The notes: a model not told the origin generated them from the letters alone. A stretch of 64,000 bases of DNA from Elusimicrobia bacterium RIFOXYA12_FULL_51_18 (GCA_001800245.1 MGVA01000068.1:1-64000), one strand, 5' to 3'; shown: positions 31,166 to 39,834, counted from the first letter of the stretch. Made by a program: numbers and translations.

Positions 31166-32008
31166 ATGGAAATATTAAAAAGAATATCTAAAAGCGGGTT
31201 AGCAGCGATTTCGGTTTTGCTTTTTGCAAATACCGTTGAAGCCGGTGTTGTTTCCTTTGACGGGGTTAATAGCGGGTTTTCCTTATCCGAAACCGTCCGT
31301 GACATCGAGGGCCGGTCTTTAGTCCCGTCCCAGCCGGCGATTGTTCCTGCCGCCGGAGTGCGCATCTATGATTTTAAAACTCTATATCGAAGTCTTGGCT
31401 ATCCCGATTCCGGTTGTTTCGGCGCCAGTGAAGAGGCTGTGCAGGACCTTGAAACCTATACCAGCCAGGAGGATGCTTTTTACCAGGAGATCAACAATTA
31501 TTTACGTTTTTATCCCCAACCCTACGATTGGTATGGCACAGGGCCGGAAGCTGCTGCGGTCATCGTAAAAAATATCGACAGTGTTTTTAATCAGGTTCCG
31601 GTTCTTCCTTACGATCTGATACTGTTTCGCGGTCTGGATTTGAAGTTCCGGGAAGGCAACCCATACGCAATAAATGAGGAATTCGTGGACAAAGGGTATG
31701 TCTCTACTTCGGTCTCTTATAAGGTCGCGCGCTATTTCGCAATTGACATAAACGACAATGCGGCCACCAGTTCCCGGAAGGCTGTTTTCACGATATACGC
31801 CAATCGCCCTGGAGAAAAAGGAATTCTTATCGACCGGAATGAAGACGAGGTCATCTTAAGGCACGGCATGAGGTTTAAAGTGATGGCGAAAAAGAGTAAT
31901 GTGAAAAAATATGATCTTTACCTGGTGCAGATGTGTGCAGCCTCTTGTGACGCCTCTTTAAGAACCGATGTTCGCGATTTTTGGGCAAAATTCAATATTG
32001 AAGATTAA
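31166..32008 (+). CDS. Secreted mono-ADP-ribosyltransferase (R-S-E clade)
   Basis: A 280-residue protein with a signal peptide (residues 1-26, ending NTVEA). The catalytic pattern of C3/VIP2-like toxins is complete: arginine R155 in LILFRGLD, the STS motif S180-T181-S182 in KGYVSTSVS, and the bi-glutamate E226-x-E228 in DRNEDEVILRHGMRFKV. Two leading residues before the second glutamate (E-x-E) point to transfer onto Arg, Asn or other side chains. The first 100 residues carry no known delivery domain. Export through the Sec system and the lack of an immunity gene nearby suggest a target outside the cell. The start at 31166 has no clear ribosome-binding site; an in-frame GTG at 31133 is the alternative. 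Confidence 0.87.
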   Translation: MEILKRISKSGLAAISVLLFANTVEAGVVSFDGVNSGFSLSETVRDIEGRSLVPSQPAIVPAAGVRIYDFKTLYRSLGYPDSGCFGASEEAVQDLETYTSQEDAFYQEINNYLRFYPQPYDWYGTGPEAAAVIVKNIDSVFNQVPVLPYDLILFRGLDLKFREGNPYAINEEFVDKGYVSTSVSYKVARYFAIDINDNAATSSRKAVFTIYANRPGEKGILIDRNEDEVILRHGMRFKVMAKKSNVKKYDLYLVQMCAASCDASLRTDVRDFWAKFNIED

Positions 32009-32040
32009 AAAAGGCGGCGGGAGTCGTTTAAAATCGGGGA
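32009..32040. repeat. Diverged GGTACC-family palindrome
   Basis: AAAAAAGGCGGCGGG then AGTCGTTTAAAA, directly after the ADP-ribosyltransferase stop; decayed but with the outer pairing partly kept. Confidence 0.45.
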
Positions 32041-32094
32041 CAAAAAGCCAGGACTTCAATTACGGAGGGAAGTGGCGCAGAAAGGCGGTATGAT

Positions 32095-32475
32095 ATGACT
32101 TTACGCGGGATAGTTGGTGTGGGGGCCGGAGTCATCCTGGCTGCGGGCATTGCGGGGTATTTTTATTTCCCCAATCCATTATGGACTACGGGGCGGATGA
32201 TACGTTCGCTTGAAAGCGAAAACGAAATGCATCGGCTGATGGCTGTAGGCCTGCTTAAGGACAGGGCCCCTGGTTCAGAGAAGGCTATTGCTGCGCTTGT
32301 CCTCGCGCTGGGAGATAAATGGGATGAGGTCCGGGGTTCCGCATCAACAACCCTCTGTGAGATAGGGGAGCCGGCGATCCCTTATCTCAGGCCGGCGCTT
32401 CAGGATAACAATCAACTCGCCCGGGAAACGGCCTCCCAGACTATGATTTGTATGCAGCGATTTGAAAAGAAATGA
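32095..32475 (+). CDS. Membrane-anchored HEAT-repeat protein
   Basis: A 126-residue protein: a transmembrane anchor (GIVGVGAGVILAAGIAGYFYF, residues 5-25) and two to three HEAT-like helical repeats (AVGLLKDRAPGSEKAIAALVLALGD and SASTTLCEIGEPAIPYLRPALQD, then ARETASQTM). HEAT repeats serve protein contacts. TATGAT just before the ATG may be the -10 box. Partner unknown. Confidence 0.72.
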   Translation: MTLRGIVGVGAGVILAAGIAGYFYFPNPLWTTGRMIRSLESENEMHRLMAVGLLKDRAPGSEKAIAALVLALGDKWDEVRGSASTTLCEIGEPAIPYLRPALQDNNQLARETASQTMICMQRFEKK

Positions 32476-32599
32476 TATCTAAAAGGCAACGTCTATCTTT
32501 GCTAAATGCGACCAGTGGGGAAATTGTGGACGCTTAATCCGGGGGAATGGGGATAATGGCCGGATATTTTGAGTGAGGGGTGAGGATAGGCGCGGCCTG

Positions 32600-33559
32600 A
32601 TGATCAATGGCGAGAGAATAATGCGGTATGTTGTCCGGCACGAGCAGGCTGGAAGGACGATCGTTGTTTTTCTCTCGGCAAAGTTTCCTTATCACGACTT
32701 TGAAGAATGGGGACGGCTCGTTATCTCCGGATCCGTGCTGGTCAATGATAAACAAGCCGCGCCTGATACTGTTCTCAATGAGAACGATGTGGTTAGGTAT
32801 TGTGCGGTTGATGCGCATGAGCCGCGTGTGGATACGGCGATTACGGTGCTGCATGAGGATCAGGATATCATCCTGATAGATAAATCCGGCGATCTCCCGG
32901 TGCATCCCGCCGGCAAGTATTTTAAAAATACTTTATGGGGAATCCTTAAGGATTCTCTGAACATTTCCGAGCCTTCTATAATAAACCGGCTTGATCGTGA
33001 AACATCTGGGGTAACGCTGGTGGCGAAGAACCCGCGCGCCGCAGGCATATGCAGACGGCAGTTTAATTGCCGCAGCGTTACGAAAAAGTATACCGTGATC
33101 GCGGAGGGCGTTTTTGAGAGGCCGGTTCATGCCCGAGGATATATTGCGCGCTGCGCGGGGTCTTCCATACGCAAAAAACAGCGGTTTGAACCGGCAAGCA
33201 GTTCGTTTCCAGAACCAGGGCGCGAAGCCGAATGGGCAGACACAAAGTTCACACCCCTGGCAAGTAATGGCGGTATCAGCGTGGTAGAAGCGATCCCGCA
33301 TACCGGCAGACTTCATCAGGTAAGGGCTACCCTGTTATCCCTGGGCTATCCGGTGGTGGGGGATAAGATGTACGGCCTGGATGAAGGGGTGTTTCTGCGC
33401 TTCATCGAAGACCGGGTGACCGCGCAAGATGCCGCGAAAATGCGCATTAAGCGTCAGGCCCTGCACGCTTCCGAGCTCATATTCCGTCATCCCTCGGACG
33501 GACGCGCCATGGCCGTTGCCGCCCCGCTTCCGCCCGATATGCGGGGACTTATCAGTTGA
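32600..33559 (+). CDS. RluA-family pseudouridine synthase with S4 domain
   Basis: A 319-residue protein. An N-terminal S4-like RNA-binding domain (RTIVVFLSAKFPYHDFEEWGRLVISGSVLVND) precedes the RluA catalytic domain: VLHEDQDIILIDKSGDLPVHPAG, catalytic Asp in SIINRLDRETSGVTLVAKN, IPHTGRLHQVRATLLSLGYPVVGDKMYG and ALHASELIFRHP. It isomerises uridines in rRNA or tRNA; which site cannot be told. The start is uncertain between 32600 and ATG 32621. A single gene in the island, possibly an accessory paralogue. Confidence 0.88.
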   Translation: MINGERIMRYVVRHEQAGRTIVVFLSAKFPYHDFEEWGRLVISGSVLVNDKQAAPDTVLNENDVVRYCAVDAHEPRVDTAITVLHEDQDIILIDKSGDLPVHPAGKYFKNTLWGILKDSLNISEPSIINRLDRETSGVTLVAKNPRAAGICRRQFNCRSVTKKYTVIAEGVFERPVHARGYIARCAGSSIRKKQRFEPASSSFPEPGREAEWADTKFTPLASNGGISVVEAIPHTGRLHQVRATLLSLGYPVVGDKMYGLDEGVFLRFIEDRVTAQDAAKMRIKRQALHASELIFRHPSDGRAMAVAAPLPPDMRGLIS

Positions 33560-33750
33560 TTCAGATAGTGCGCCGATTGAAAACGGCGTATTCCAGGATG
33601 ACTTTTCCCGGCGCATGATGGACCGGTATGGGAATGGGGTTTTAAGATTAATCGGAAATCAGGATTAAGTACGGTTTTTATTCCGACTGCGTCAACCGCT
33701 GGCAATTGCGTAAGATAGGGATTCTAATTGTTTGGGATTAAGGAGGGGAC

Positions 33751-34056
33751 ATGAATGGTAAAGATAAGCGGCAGGCGCCGCGCGACAAACATGATTCTGT
33801 AATTGAAATTTTTAATGTCGAAGGAAAGGTGGCGTGCATCGGGCGGCTTATTGATTTTTCTTCGTTAGGGGCTTCTTTTTCAGTGGGGGTCCCGATAGTG
33901 ATGCCGGACAAGTTCCGGGTGCGGTTAAGGCTGATGGATAAGGGCGTATTGGAAGCGGAGGCGCGGGTAGCCTGGATGCGCAGGCAGGCAAACGCCACGC
34001 GCTATGGCATAAAGTTCGACTCGCTGAAGCAGATCCGCCCCAAAGAACTCAAATAG
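33751..34056 (+). CDS. PilZ-domain protein
   Basis: A 101-residue single PilZ domain. The cyclic-di-GMP-binding signature is present: the N-terminal RxxxR-like KRQAPRDKHD and the strand DFSSLGASF (D/NxSxxG). The rest is a beta-barrel (KFRVRLRLMDKGVLEAEARVAWMRRQ, RYGIKFDSL). It may respond to cyclic-di-GMP, though the arginine motif is loose. AAGGAGGGG precedes the ATG. Confidence 0.85.
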   Translation: MNGKDKRQAPRDKHDSVIEIFNVEGKVACIGRLIDFSSLGASFSVGVPIVMPDKFRVRLRLMDKGVLEAEARVAWMRRQANATRYGIKFDSLKQIRPKELK

Positions 34057-34141
34057 GAAGCGCCGCTCGGATTTTTAAGAAAAGAGAGCGGCGGTCTCTT
34101 TGGCCGGAGTATCGCGGAGTGAAAAGGGCGGATGTCCGGAA

Positions 34142-34606
34142 ATGAAAATAGAAGAATTAACGGAAAATAAAGCGCAAATATGTGAAAACATCCTGCGGTC
34201 CCTGCCTGAATGGTTCGGGATAGAGGAGTCTATCAGGAATTATATCGGAGATTCGCGGTCCAGGCCTATGTTCGTTGCCAGGGACGGAAATGAGGCTGCC
34301 GGCTTCCTGTCGCTCACCCTGCATAACGAATTTACCGGGGAGATCCACGTAATGGGGGTCAAAAGGGAATTCCATCGGAAGGGGATCGGGAAAGAACTGG
34401 TTTTATACGCCGAATCTTATCTTGCAAAGAGAAAATTTGAATTTCTGACCGTTAAAACGCTCAGCCCGTCGGGTAAATCCTCCGAATATGATAAGACAAG
34501 AAAATTTTATCTTGCCCTGGGCTTTAAGCCTCTGGAAGAATTTAAGACTCTATGGGGAGAGGCCAATCCCTGCCTTTTTCTGGTGAAAAACATAAATATC
34601 AAATAA
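34142..34606 (+). CDS. GNAT-family N-acetyltransferase
   Basis: A 154-residue single-domain GNAT: PMFVARDGNEAAGFLSLTLHN, IHVMGVKREFHRKGIGKELVLYAESYL (acetyl-CoA loop HRKGIG), LTVKTLSPS, YDKTRKFYLALGFKPLEEF. The tail NPCLFLVKNI completes the sheet. It is close to small acetyltransferases of unknown substrate. ATG 34142 follows GGATGTCCGG. Last gene of the accessory region. Confidence 0.88.
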   Translation: MKIEELTENKAQICENILRSLPEWFGIEESIRNYIGDSRSRPMFVARDGNEAAGFLSLTLHNEFTGEIHVMGVKREFHRKGIGKELVLYAESYLAKRKFEFLTVKTLSPSGKSSEYDKTRKFYLALGFKPLEEFKTLWGEANPCLFLVKNINIK

Positions 34607-34710
34607 GAATCGCCCTTTATTCTAATATATAAGGATATACATAAACAGTGGCAGCGGGCTGGAGAATATCGGCGCAATTTCCGGCTTAACACGCGGGTTT
34701 AAAATAAGTT

Positions 34711-34739
34711 TTGACTAGAATAAGGTTTTTTGTTACAAT
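34711..34739 (+). promoter_or_regulatory. Sigma-70-type promoter for the rplC operon
   Basis: TTGACT (34711-34716), a 17-base spacer and TACAAT (34734-34739). It is the best promoter in the window by match and spacing, and the only clear one between the accessory genes and rplC, so it should drive the separated S10-spc genes. Transcription would begin near 34746. Confidence 0.85.
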
Positions 34740-34745
34740 AATCCC

Positions 34746-35121
34746 GTAGTTCTGAAAGCCTTTATTTAAGTTTCTTTGGACAAAGGCTGGTTTTTATTAT
34801 ATCGGCTGCCGCGTTCTTCGGAATACGGGCGGTCGGTCCTATAGACAGAGCGGCCTGAATTCCCTCTGCCTGCGGACTAAATAAAATAAAAACACAAACA
34901 ATCGAAGTGTCGGGATCGGCCGGGTTGAGGCAGGTGAAACCGCTTTGCGGCGTCCACCCGCGCTCAATCCCCCCGTAAGGGGTGACGCAACAGGCCTTTG
35001 ATCCGGCGCCCGTGCGAGTACCGCAGCCGCGAGGCTCCGGAATGTCTTTTTTTCTCTTTCGAGTTGATTTTCCCAAAGGGGGGAACCACGGTTTTCCCTG
35101 CGGTGGTCAAAGGAGCAGTCT
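34746..35121 (+). promoter_or_regulatory. Long structured 5' leader of rplC
   Basis: About 376 untranslated nucleotides. Near its start AGCCTTT (34757-34763) pairs with AAAGGCT (34783-34789) across an 18-19-nt loop, followed by GGTTTTT, an attenuator-like shape. Further GC-rich hairpins follow (for example CCCCCCGTAAGGGG near 34968). In other bacteria S10-operon leaders bind L4, encoded here by the second gene, to repress the operon; this leader may do the same. AAGGAG at 35109 is the rplC ribosome-binding site. No gene is seen in 34607-35121. Confidence 0.5.
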
Positions 35122-35919
35122 ATGACAGAAGAAAACAAAAACTCAGAACAGCCCCAGAACGCGCCTCAGGCCCAGCCCGAGGAAATGCCGGCGGCTTTTA
35201 AGATCATGATCGGTAAAAAAATCGGAATGACCCAGATGTTCGACGAACATGGCGAGCTCTACGGCGTTTCCGTTGTGGAAGCGGGTCCCTGCCGCGTTAT
35301 ACGCACCCGGACCAAAGAGAAAGACGGTTATACCGCGGTGTGCCTGGGCTTCGGCCATAAAAAGGAAAGCCATACCGATAACGCCGCTAAAGGGATCTTC
35401 GCCAAGCTCGGCATAAAACCCATCCGCCACATGAAAGAATTCCGCGTGGATGCTGTTGACGGCGTGAAAGACGGCCAGACGGCCACCGTGTCCGCGCGCT
35501 TTGCCGCCGGAGAGTACGTAGATGTGCAGGGCGTGTCCAAAGGGAAAGGCTTCGCGGGCGGCATGAAGCGGCATAATTTCGGCGGCGGCCCCGCTTCACA
35601 CGGAGCCTCTGACAGGGAAAGAGCTCCGGGCTCTCTCGCTTCAAGACGGTCCCTGGGCCGGGTTCTGCCGGGGCAGCGCATGGCGGGACACATGGGTGTG
35701 GATACCGTGAGCATGATGAAACTGAAAGTGCTGAAGGTGATCCCAGAACAGAACCTTATTCTTCTGAACGGCAGCGTGCCGGGAGCCAAGGGCAGTTTTG
35801 TATATATAGTCAAAACCGTGAAATCTGTTCCGAAACCGCAGATACTCAGCGCTAAGGCGAAGGCTAAGAAAGAGGCGGCGAAAACGGCGCCCAAGAAAGC
35901 CGTGCCCGCGAAGAAGTAA
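35122..35919 (+). CDS. rplC: 50S ribosomal protein L3
   Basis: A 265-residue L3, longer than the usual 205-220. The core starts near residue 25 (FKIMIGKKIGMTQMFDE) and shows KGKGFAGGMKRHNFGGGPASHGASDRE in parts, then RVLPGQRMAGHMG. A 24-residue acidic N-terminal and a Lys/Ala-rich C-terminal extension are additions. L3 is an early 50S assembly protein reaching the peptidyl-transferase centre. The ribosome-binding site AAGGAG at 35109 supports the long start. It is the first gene of this transcript, since rpsJ is 34 kb away. Confidence 0.97.
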   Translation: MTEENKNSEQPQNAPQAQPEEMPAAFKIMIGKKIGMTQMFDEHGELYGVSVVEAGPCRVIRTRTKEKDGYTAVCLGFGHKKESHTDNAAKGIFAKLGIKPIRHMKEFRVDAVDGVKDGQTATVSARFAAGEYVDVQGVSKGKGFAGGMKRHNFGGGPASHGASDRERAPGSLASRRSLGRVLPGQRMAGHMGVDTVSMMKLKVLKVIPEQNLILLNGSVPGAKGSFVYIVKTVKSVPKPQILSAKAKAKKEAAKTAPKKAVPAKK

Positions 35920-35941
35920 GGAAATAAAGAAGGATATAACT

Positions 35942-36598
35942 ATGGAAACCAAACTCCTGAATTTGAGCGGCAAAGAAGTGGGAATGTACGAGCTTCCCGA
36001 GTCACTTTTCAATATTAAGCCCGATCCGTACTTCCTGCATGAAGCGGTGAAGTACTACCTGGCTAACAAGCATCGCGGCACCGCTTCCACTAAAACCCGC
36101 GGAGAGATCTCCGGCGGAGGCCGGAAACCCTGGAAACAGAAAGGCACCGGCCGTGCCCGGGCGGGAAGCAACCGCTCCCCTGTGTGGAGAAAAGGCGGCG
36201 TGGTATTCGGCCCCAGGCCCCATTCCTACAGGCAGGATATGTCCGAGACCAAACGGCACGCGGCGCTGATAGACGCACTCTCCTCCAAGCAGGCCGATGG
36301 CGCCATTCTTATGGTGGAAAACCTAGACCTTAAAGATGTTAAAACCAAGAGCCTGTCTGAGTTTTATAAAACCCTGGCTTTAGACGGTAAACGGATACTG
36401 TTCGTCATGGATAAGCCCGAGAAGAACTTCCTTAAAGCTTCCCGGAATATCCCCGACGCGGGCTGGAGTCTCGCCTCCAATCTCAACGCGTACGAAGTGC
36501 TGCGCCACGGCCGCCTGATATTCACCGTGTCGGGCATGGCCGCGCTGGTGGACAACCTGAAGGCTGACAGCAGAAAGGAGGACACTACTAATGAATAG
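35942..36598 (+). CDS. rplD: 50S ribosomal protein L4
   Basis: A 218-residue L4: LNLSGKEVGMYELPESLFNIKP, then the extended loop with GGGRKPWKQKGTGRARAGSNRSP that lines the exit tunnel, and the globular part DGAILMVENLDLKD. L4 is the autogenous repressor of S10 operons in enteric bacteria and may act on the leader at 34746. It overlaps rplW by eight bases. Confidence 0.98.
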   Translation: METKLLNLSGKEVGMYELPESLFNIKPDPYFLHEAVKYYLANKHRGTASTKTRGEISGGGRKPWKQKGTGRARAGSNRSPVWRKGGVVFGPRPHSYRQDMSETKRHAALIDALSSKQADGAILMVENLDLKDVKTKSLSEFYKTLALDGKRILFVMDKPEKNFLKASRNIPDAGWSLASNLNAYEVLRHGRLIFTVSGMAALVDNLKADSRKEDTTNE

Positions 36599-36887
36599 GC
36601 CTGTTTCTGAAGTGCTTGTGGCCCCGGTATTAAGCGAAAAGAGCGTCACCATGAAGGACACTCAGAACCGCTACACTTTCAAGGTATGTTCCGCCGCCAA
36701 TAAGGTGGATATCAAGAAAGCCGTGGAAACTTTATTTAAAGTAAAAGTGGATAAGGTCAGGACCATGAATTTCATGGGCAAGATGCATAAGGTCGGCCGC
36801 TACGAAGGCAGGCGCTCCGACTGGAAAAAAGCCGTGGTCACGGTGAAGGCCGGACAGAAGATAGATCTCACGGATCTGCCCAAATAA
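36591..36887 (+). CDS. rplW: 50S ribosomal protein L23
   Basis: A 98-residue L23: VLVAPVLSEKSVTMKDTQNRYTFKV, KVKVDKVRTMNF and KKAVVTVKAGQKIDL. It lies at the tunnel exit and docks trigger factor and SRP. Its ATG is inside the last codons of rplD, with AAAGGAGG upstream, so translation is coupled. Confidence 0.98.
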   Translation: MNRPVSEVLVAPVLSEKSVTMKDTQNRYTFKVCSAANKVDIKKAVETLFKVKVDKVRTMNFMGKMHKVGRYEGRRSDWKKAVVTVKAGQKIDLTDLPK

Positions 36888-36920
36888 TACACAGCGGTAT
36901 TTCAAAGAGAGGACCAGAAT

Positions 36921-37763
36921 ATGCCAGTTAAATCATTTAGACCATATACCCCGTCCAGAAGGACGCTGCAGGTGAGCGATTTTTCCGACATAACCAAGAC
37001 GTCTCCGGAAAAGAAGCTTTCCCGCGGCCTCAGGAAACACGGCGGACGCAACAACACCGGCATGGTGATGGTGCGCCATCACGGCGGCGGACACAGGCGG
37101 AGTTATCGCGAGATCGATTTCCGCCGCGAGAAATTCGGCGTGCCGGCCAGGGTCGCGGCCATCGAGTACGATCCGAACCGCAACGCCCGCATAGCCCTTT
37201 TGTTCTACGCCGACGGCGAAAAACGCTACATCCCGGCCCCGCTTGGGCTTGGAGTGGGCGCGAACGTAATGAGCGGCCCCAAAGCCGAGGTCAGGCTTGG
37301 CAATGCGCTGCCGCTTGTCAATATTCCTGAAGGCAGTTTTGTGCACGCCATAGAGATGGTCCCCGGCAAGGGCGCCCAGTTCGTGCGCGCCGCCGGCACC
37401 CAGGCGCAGCTGATGGCCAAAGAGGGGGACTATGCCCTTCTTAAAATGCCTTCCGGCGAACTGCGGAAAGTTCTTAAGAATTGCCTCGCCACAATAGGCC
37501 AGGTTGGGAACATAGAGCATAACACTATAAGCCTCGGTAAGGCCGGCCGCAAGCGCCACATCGGCGTGAGGCCGACCGTCCGCGGCGCCGCCATGAACGC
37601 CACCGACCACCCGCTCGGCGGCGGAAGGGGCCACTCCAAAGGCAACAACGTGCCGCGTTCCCCGTGGAACCAGCCGTCCAAGGGCTTTAAGACCAGGACC
37701 AAGAAGAAGATATGGTCATGGATGATCGTTCAGGACAGGCGTAAAGCGACTACCGGAGCATAA
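36921..37763 (+). CDS. rplB: 50S ribosomal protein L2
   Basis: A 280-residue L2: [56 protein letters not shown], and the C-terminal [17 protein letters not shown] with the conserved histidine region near the peptidyl-transferase centre. AGAGAGGACC precedes the start. Confidence 0.98.
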   Translation: MPVKSFRPYTPSRRTLQVSDFSDITKTSPEKKLSRGLRKHGGRNNTGMVMVRHHGGGHRRSYREIDFRREKFGVPARVAAIEYDPNRNARIALLFYADGEKRYIPAPLGLGVGANVMSGPKAEVRLGNALPLVNIPEGSFVHAIEMVPGKGAQFVRAAGTQAQLMAKEGDYALLKMPSGELRKVLKNCLATIGQVGNIEHNTISLGKAGRKRHIGVRPTVRGAAMNATDHPLGGGRGHSKGNNVPRSPWNQPSKGFKTRTKKKIWSWMIVQDRRKATTGA

Positions 37764-37784
37764 AAATAAAGAGAGGTTTTTAAA

Positions 37785-38072
37785 ATGAGCAGGTCTTCAA
37801 AAAAAGGTCCTTTCGTAGATGGGAAAGTGGCTGAAAAAGTGCAAAAGATGGTCCAATCCGGCGAGAAGAAGCCGATCAAGATCTGGTCCAGAACATGCAC
37901 TATCACGCCGGAATTCGTCGGACATACTTTTATGGTGCATAACGGCAGGAAGTTCCTGCCCGTCTATGTCACGGAACGGATGGTCGGCCATAAGATGGGC
38001 GAATTTTCTTTCACCAGGCTCTTCAAGGGCCACGGCCAGTCCCATACCAAGGACGCCACGGCGCTCACCTAA
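37785..38072 (+). CDS. rpsS: 30S ribosomal protein S19
   Basis: A 95-residue S19: [20 protein letters not shown], then [21 protein letters not shown] and [17 protein letters not shown]. It forms a head complex with S13. AGAGAGGTTTTT upstream. Confidence 0.98.
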   Translation: MSRSSKKGPFVDGKVAEKVQKMVQSGEKKPIKIWSRTCTITPEFVGHTFMVHNGRKFLPVYVTERMVGHKMGEFSFTRLFKGHGQSHTKDATALT

Positions 38073-38124
38073 CAGCCGGTGCGCGGACATAAGTTATAGC
38101 TATCGCTAAACAGAGAGGAAATCT

Positions 38125-38481
38125 ATGGAAGCTAAATGCCATTTGAGATATCAGCGTTACGGCCGCAGGAAAGTCGGCCAGCTGCTGGATCAGATCAGGG
38201 GTAAATCCCTGTTCCAGGCGGAGCAGATCCTGGCCAACATCCCCATGAAAGCCACCGAGCTGGTGCATGACGCGGTCAGGTCCGCCGGCGCCAATCTGTC
38301 GGTCAAACTTGGGAGAAAACTGGATCTTAAGACCGTGTGGGTCACCGAAGCGTTCGCCGACCAGGGGCCGATGAAGATGTTGAAAAGAGTTCAGCCCGGC
38401 CCCCAGGGCAGGGCAATGCCGTTCAAAAGGAAAATGTGCCACATTATGGTGGCCGTTTCCGATACAAAAGGAGGAAAGTAG
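38125..38481 (+). CDS. rplV: 50S ribosomal protein L22
   Basis: A 118-residue L22: the helix-rich core KVGQLLDQIRGKSLFQAEQI, then LVHDAVRSAGANL and the tunnel loop end QPGPQGRAMPFKRKMCHIMV. L22 reaches into the exit tunnel, where macrolides bind. AGAGAGGAAA precedes the start. Confidence 0.97.
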   Translation: MEAKCHLRYQRYGRRKVGQLLDQIRGKSLFQAEQILANIPMKATELVHDAVRSAGANLSVKLGRKLDLKTVWVTEAFADQGPMKMLKRVQPGPQGRAMPFKRKMCHIMVAVSDTKGGK

Positions 38482-38572
38482 AGACTAGTGAATAGCGGAC
38501 GGGAAATGGCGGACAGGAGAGATCTTTCCTCACGCCGGCCTCCGACCGCTAGCCGCTAACCGCTAAATTTAT
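38482..38572. other. Intercistronic spacer with inverted repeat (rplV-rpsC)
   Basis: A 91-base spacer in an otherwise tight operon. TAGCGG (near 38492) is complemented by two CCGCTA units near 38553-38566 (GACCGCTAGCCGCTAACCGC). It has no ribosome-binding site for rpsC that I can identify. See the finding on intercistronic hairpins. Confidence 0.55.
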
Positions 38573-39301
38573 ATGGGTCAAAAAATTCATCCCAGAGGTT
38601 TCAGGCTCGGATATGTCCAGGATTGGCAGTCGAAGTGGTTTTCCGTCCACAAGATGCCGGAGCTCATCGGCGAAGATTTTGAAATACGGCGCATGGTAAG
38701 CCAACGTTTCAGCCAGGCTTCGGTCAGCTGGGTGGGCATAGAAAGGGCCGGCTCATATCTCAAGCTGACTATTCATACCGCCCGTCCCGGTATAGTCATA
38801 GGCCGCCGCGGGATGGATATCGAAAACCTCAAGAAGGATATTGAAGCCCTTACCAGCAGGAAAGTTTTCATCAATGTTTCCGAGATCAAGATAGCGGAAA
38901 TGGACCCCAGGCTCGTCGGGCAGTCTATAGCCCAGCAGCTTGAGAAGCGGATAGGGCACAAGAAAGCCATCAAGCGCGCCATGGAGCGCACCATGGGTTC
39001 CGGAGCCTTGGGAATAAAGATCATGGTTTCCGGCCGCCTCGGCGGTTCGGAGATCGCCCGCCGCGAGCAGTTCCGCAAAGGCCGCGTTCCTCTGCAGACC
39101 CTGTCGGCCGATATTGATTACGGCCTCACCGAAGCTATGACCGTGATGGGAAAGATAGGCGTAAAAGTCTGGATATTTAAAAAACTTTTCTTCGCCAAGA
39201 CTCCCAGGGAACTCATGGACCAGCTTAAGAAATTGCAGTCGGAGACCCCGCTCGAAGTTCCCGTGAACATCGAGAGCGGGAAGATAGAAGAGAAGAAGTG
39301 A
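38573..39301 (+). CDS. rpsC: 30S ribosomal protein S3
   Basis: A 242-residue S3: MGQKIHPRGFRLGYVQDWQS, KH-type domain with VIGRRGMDIENLKKDIEAL, then GAIG-like SGALGIKIMVSGRLGGSEIARRE in two parts. It binds mRNA at the entry channel with S4 and S5. The C-terminus NIESGKIEEKK is acidic/basic and slightly long. Confidence 0.98.
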   Translation: MGQKIHPRGFRLGYVQDWQSKWFSVHKMPELIGEDFEIRRMVSQRFSQASVSWVGIERAGSYLKLTIHTARPGIVIGRRGMDIENLKKDIEALTSRKVFINVSEIKIAEMDPRLVGQSIAQQLEKRIGHKKAIKRAMERTMGSGALGIKIMVSGRLGGSEIARREQFRKGRVPLQTLSADIDYGLTEAMTVMGKIGVKVWIFKKLFFAKTPRELMDQLKKLQSETPLEVPVNIESGKIEEKK

Positions 39302-39391
39302 TAGTCGGGGAACGGAGGGCGGCGCTCATAACGGAGCAGCCGGCCGCCGCCCGCCGACGCTCGGCAACCGCATTTCAAGGAGAATAAATTT

Positions 39392-39805
39392 ATGTTGATG
39401 CCAAAAAGGGTCAAATACAGGAAGACCCACTCCGCTCCCCGGATCAAGGGCAATACCAAGGGTGGCGCGGTCCTGGTTTTCGGAGAGTATGGTCTTAAAG
39501 CCCTTGAGCCCCGCTGGATAACGGCCCGCCAGATAGAGGCCTGCCGCGTGTCCATAATGCGCTTCGTAAGGAAAAAAGGAAAGGTCTGGATAAGGATCTT
39601 CCCCGATAAAGCCGTTACCAAACACCCCGCCGAAACCCGAATGGGTAAAGGTAAAGGCGCGCCCGATCATTGGGTGGCCGTTGTGAAGCCGGGCAGGATA
39701 ATGTTCGAAGTTGAGGGACTGGATCTTGCGACCGCGAAAACGGCTTTCACCAGGGCCAGCCACAAACTGCCTATAAGGACCAGATTCGTGGCTAGAAACG
39801 ATTGA
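39392..39805 (+). CDS. rplP: 50S ribosomal protein L16
   Basis: A 137-residue L16: [34 protein letters not shown], and [20 protein letters not shown]. It helps position the A-site tRNA. CAAGGAG upstream. The 90-base spacer before it contains GGGCGGC / GCCGCCC arms. Confidence 0.98.
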   Translation: MLMPKRVKYRKTHSAPRIKGNTKGGAVLVFGEYGLKALEPRWITARQIEACRVSIMRFVRKKGKVWIRIFPDKAVTKHPAETRMGKGKGAPDHWVAVVKPGRIMFEVEGLDLATAKTAFTRASHKLPIRTRFVARND

Positions 39806-39834
39806 AGATAACCGCTCGTTTTCAAGGATAAATT

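Noticed and set aside
1107-35121. Accessory region as a prophage or integrative element
   Set aside because: No integrase, capsid, terminase, relaxase or flanking attachment repeats are seen; it is a mosaic of single genes and repeats.
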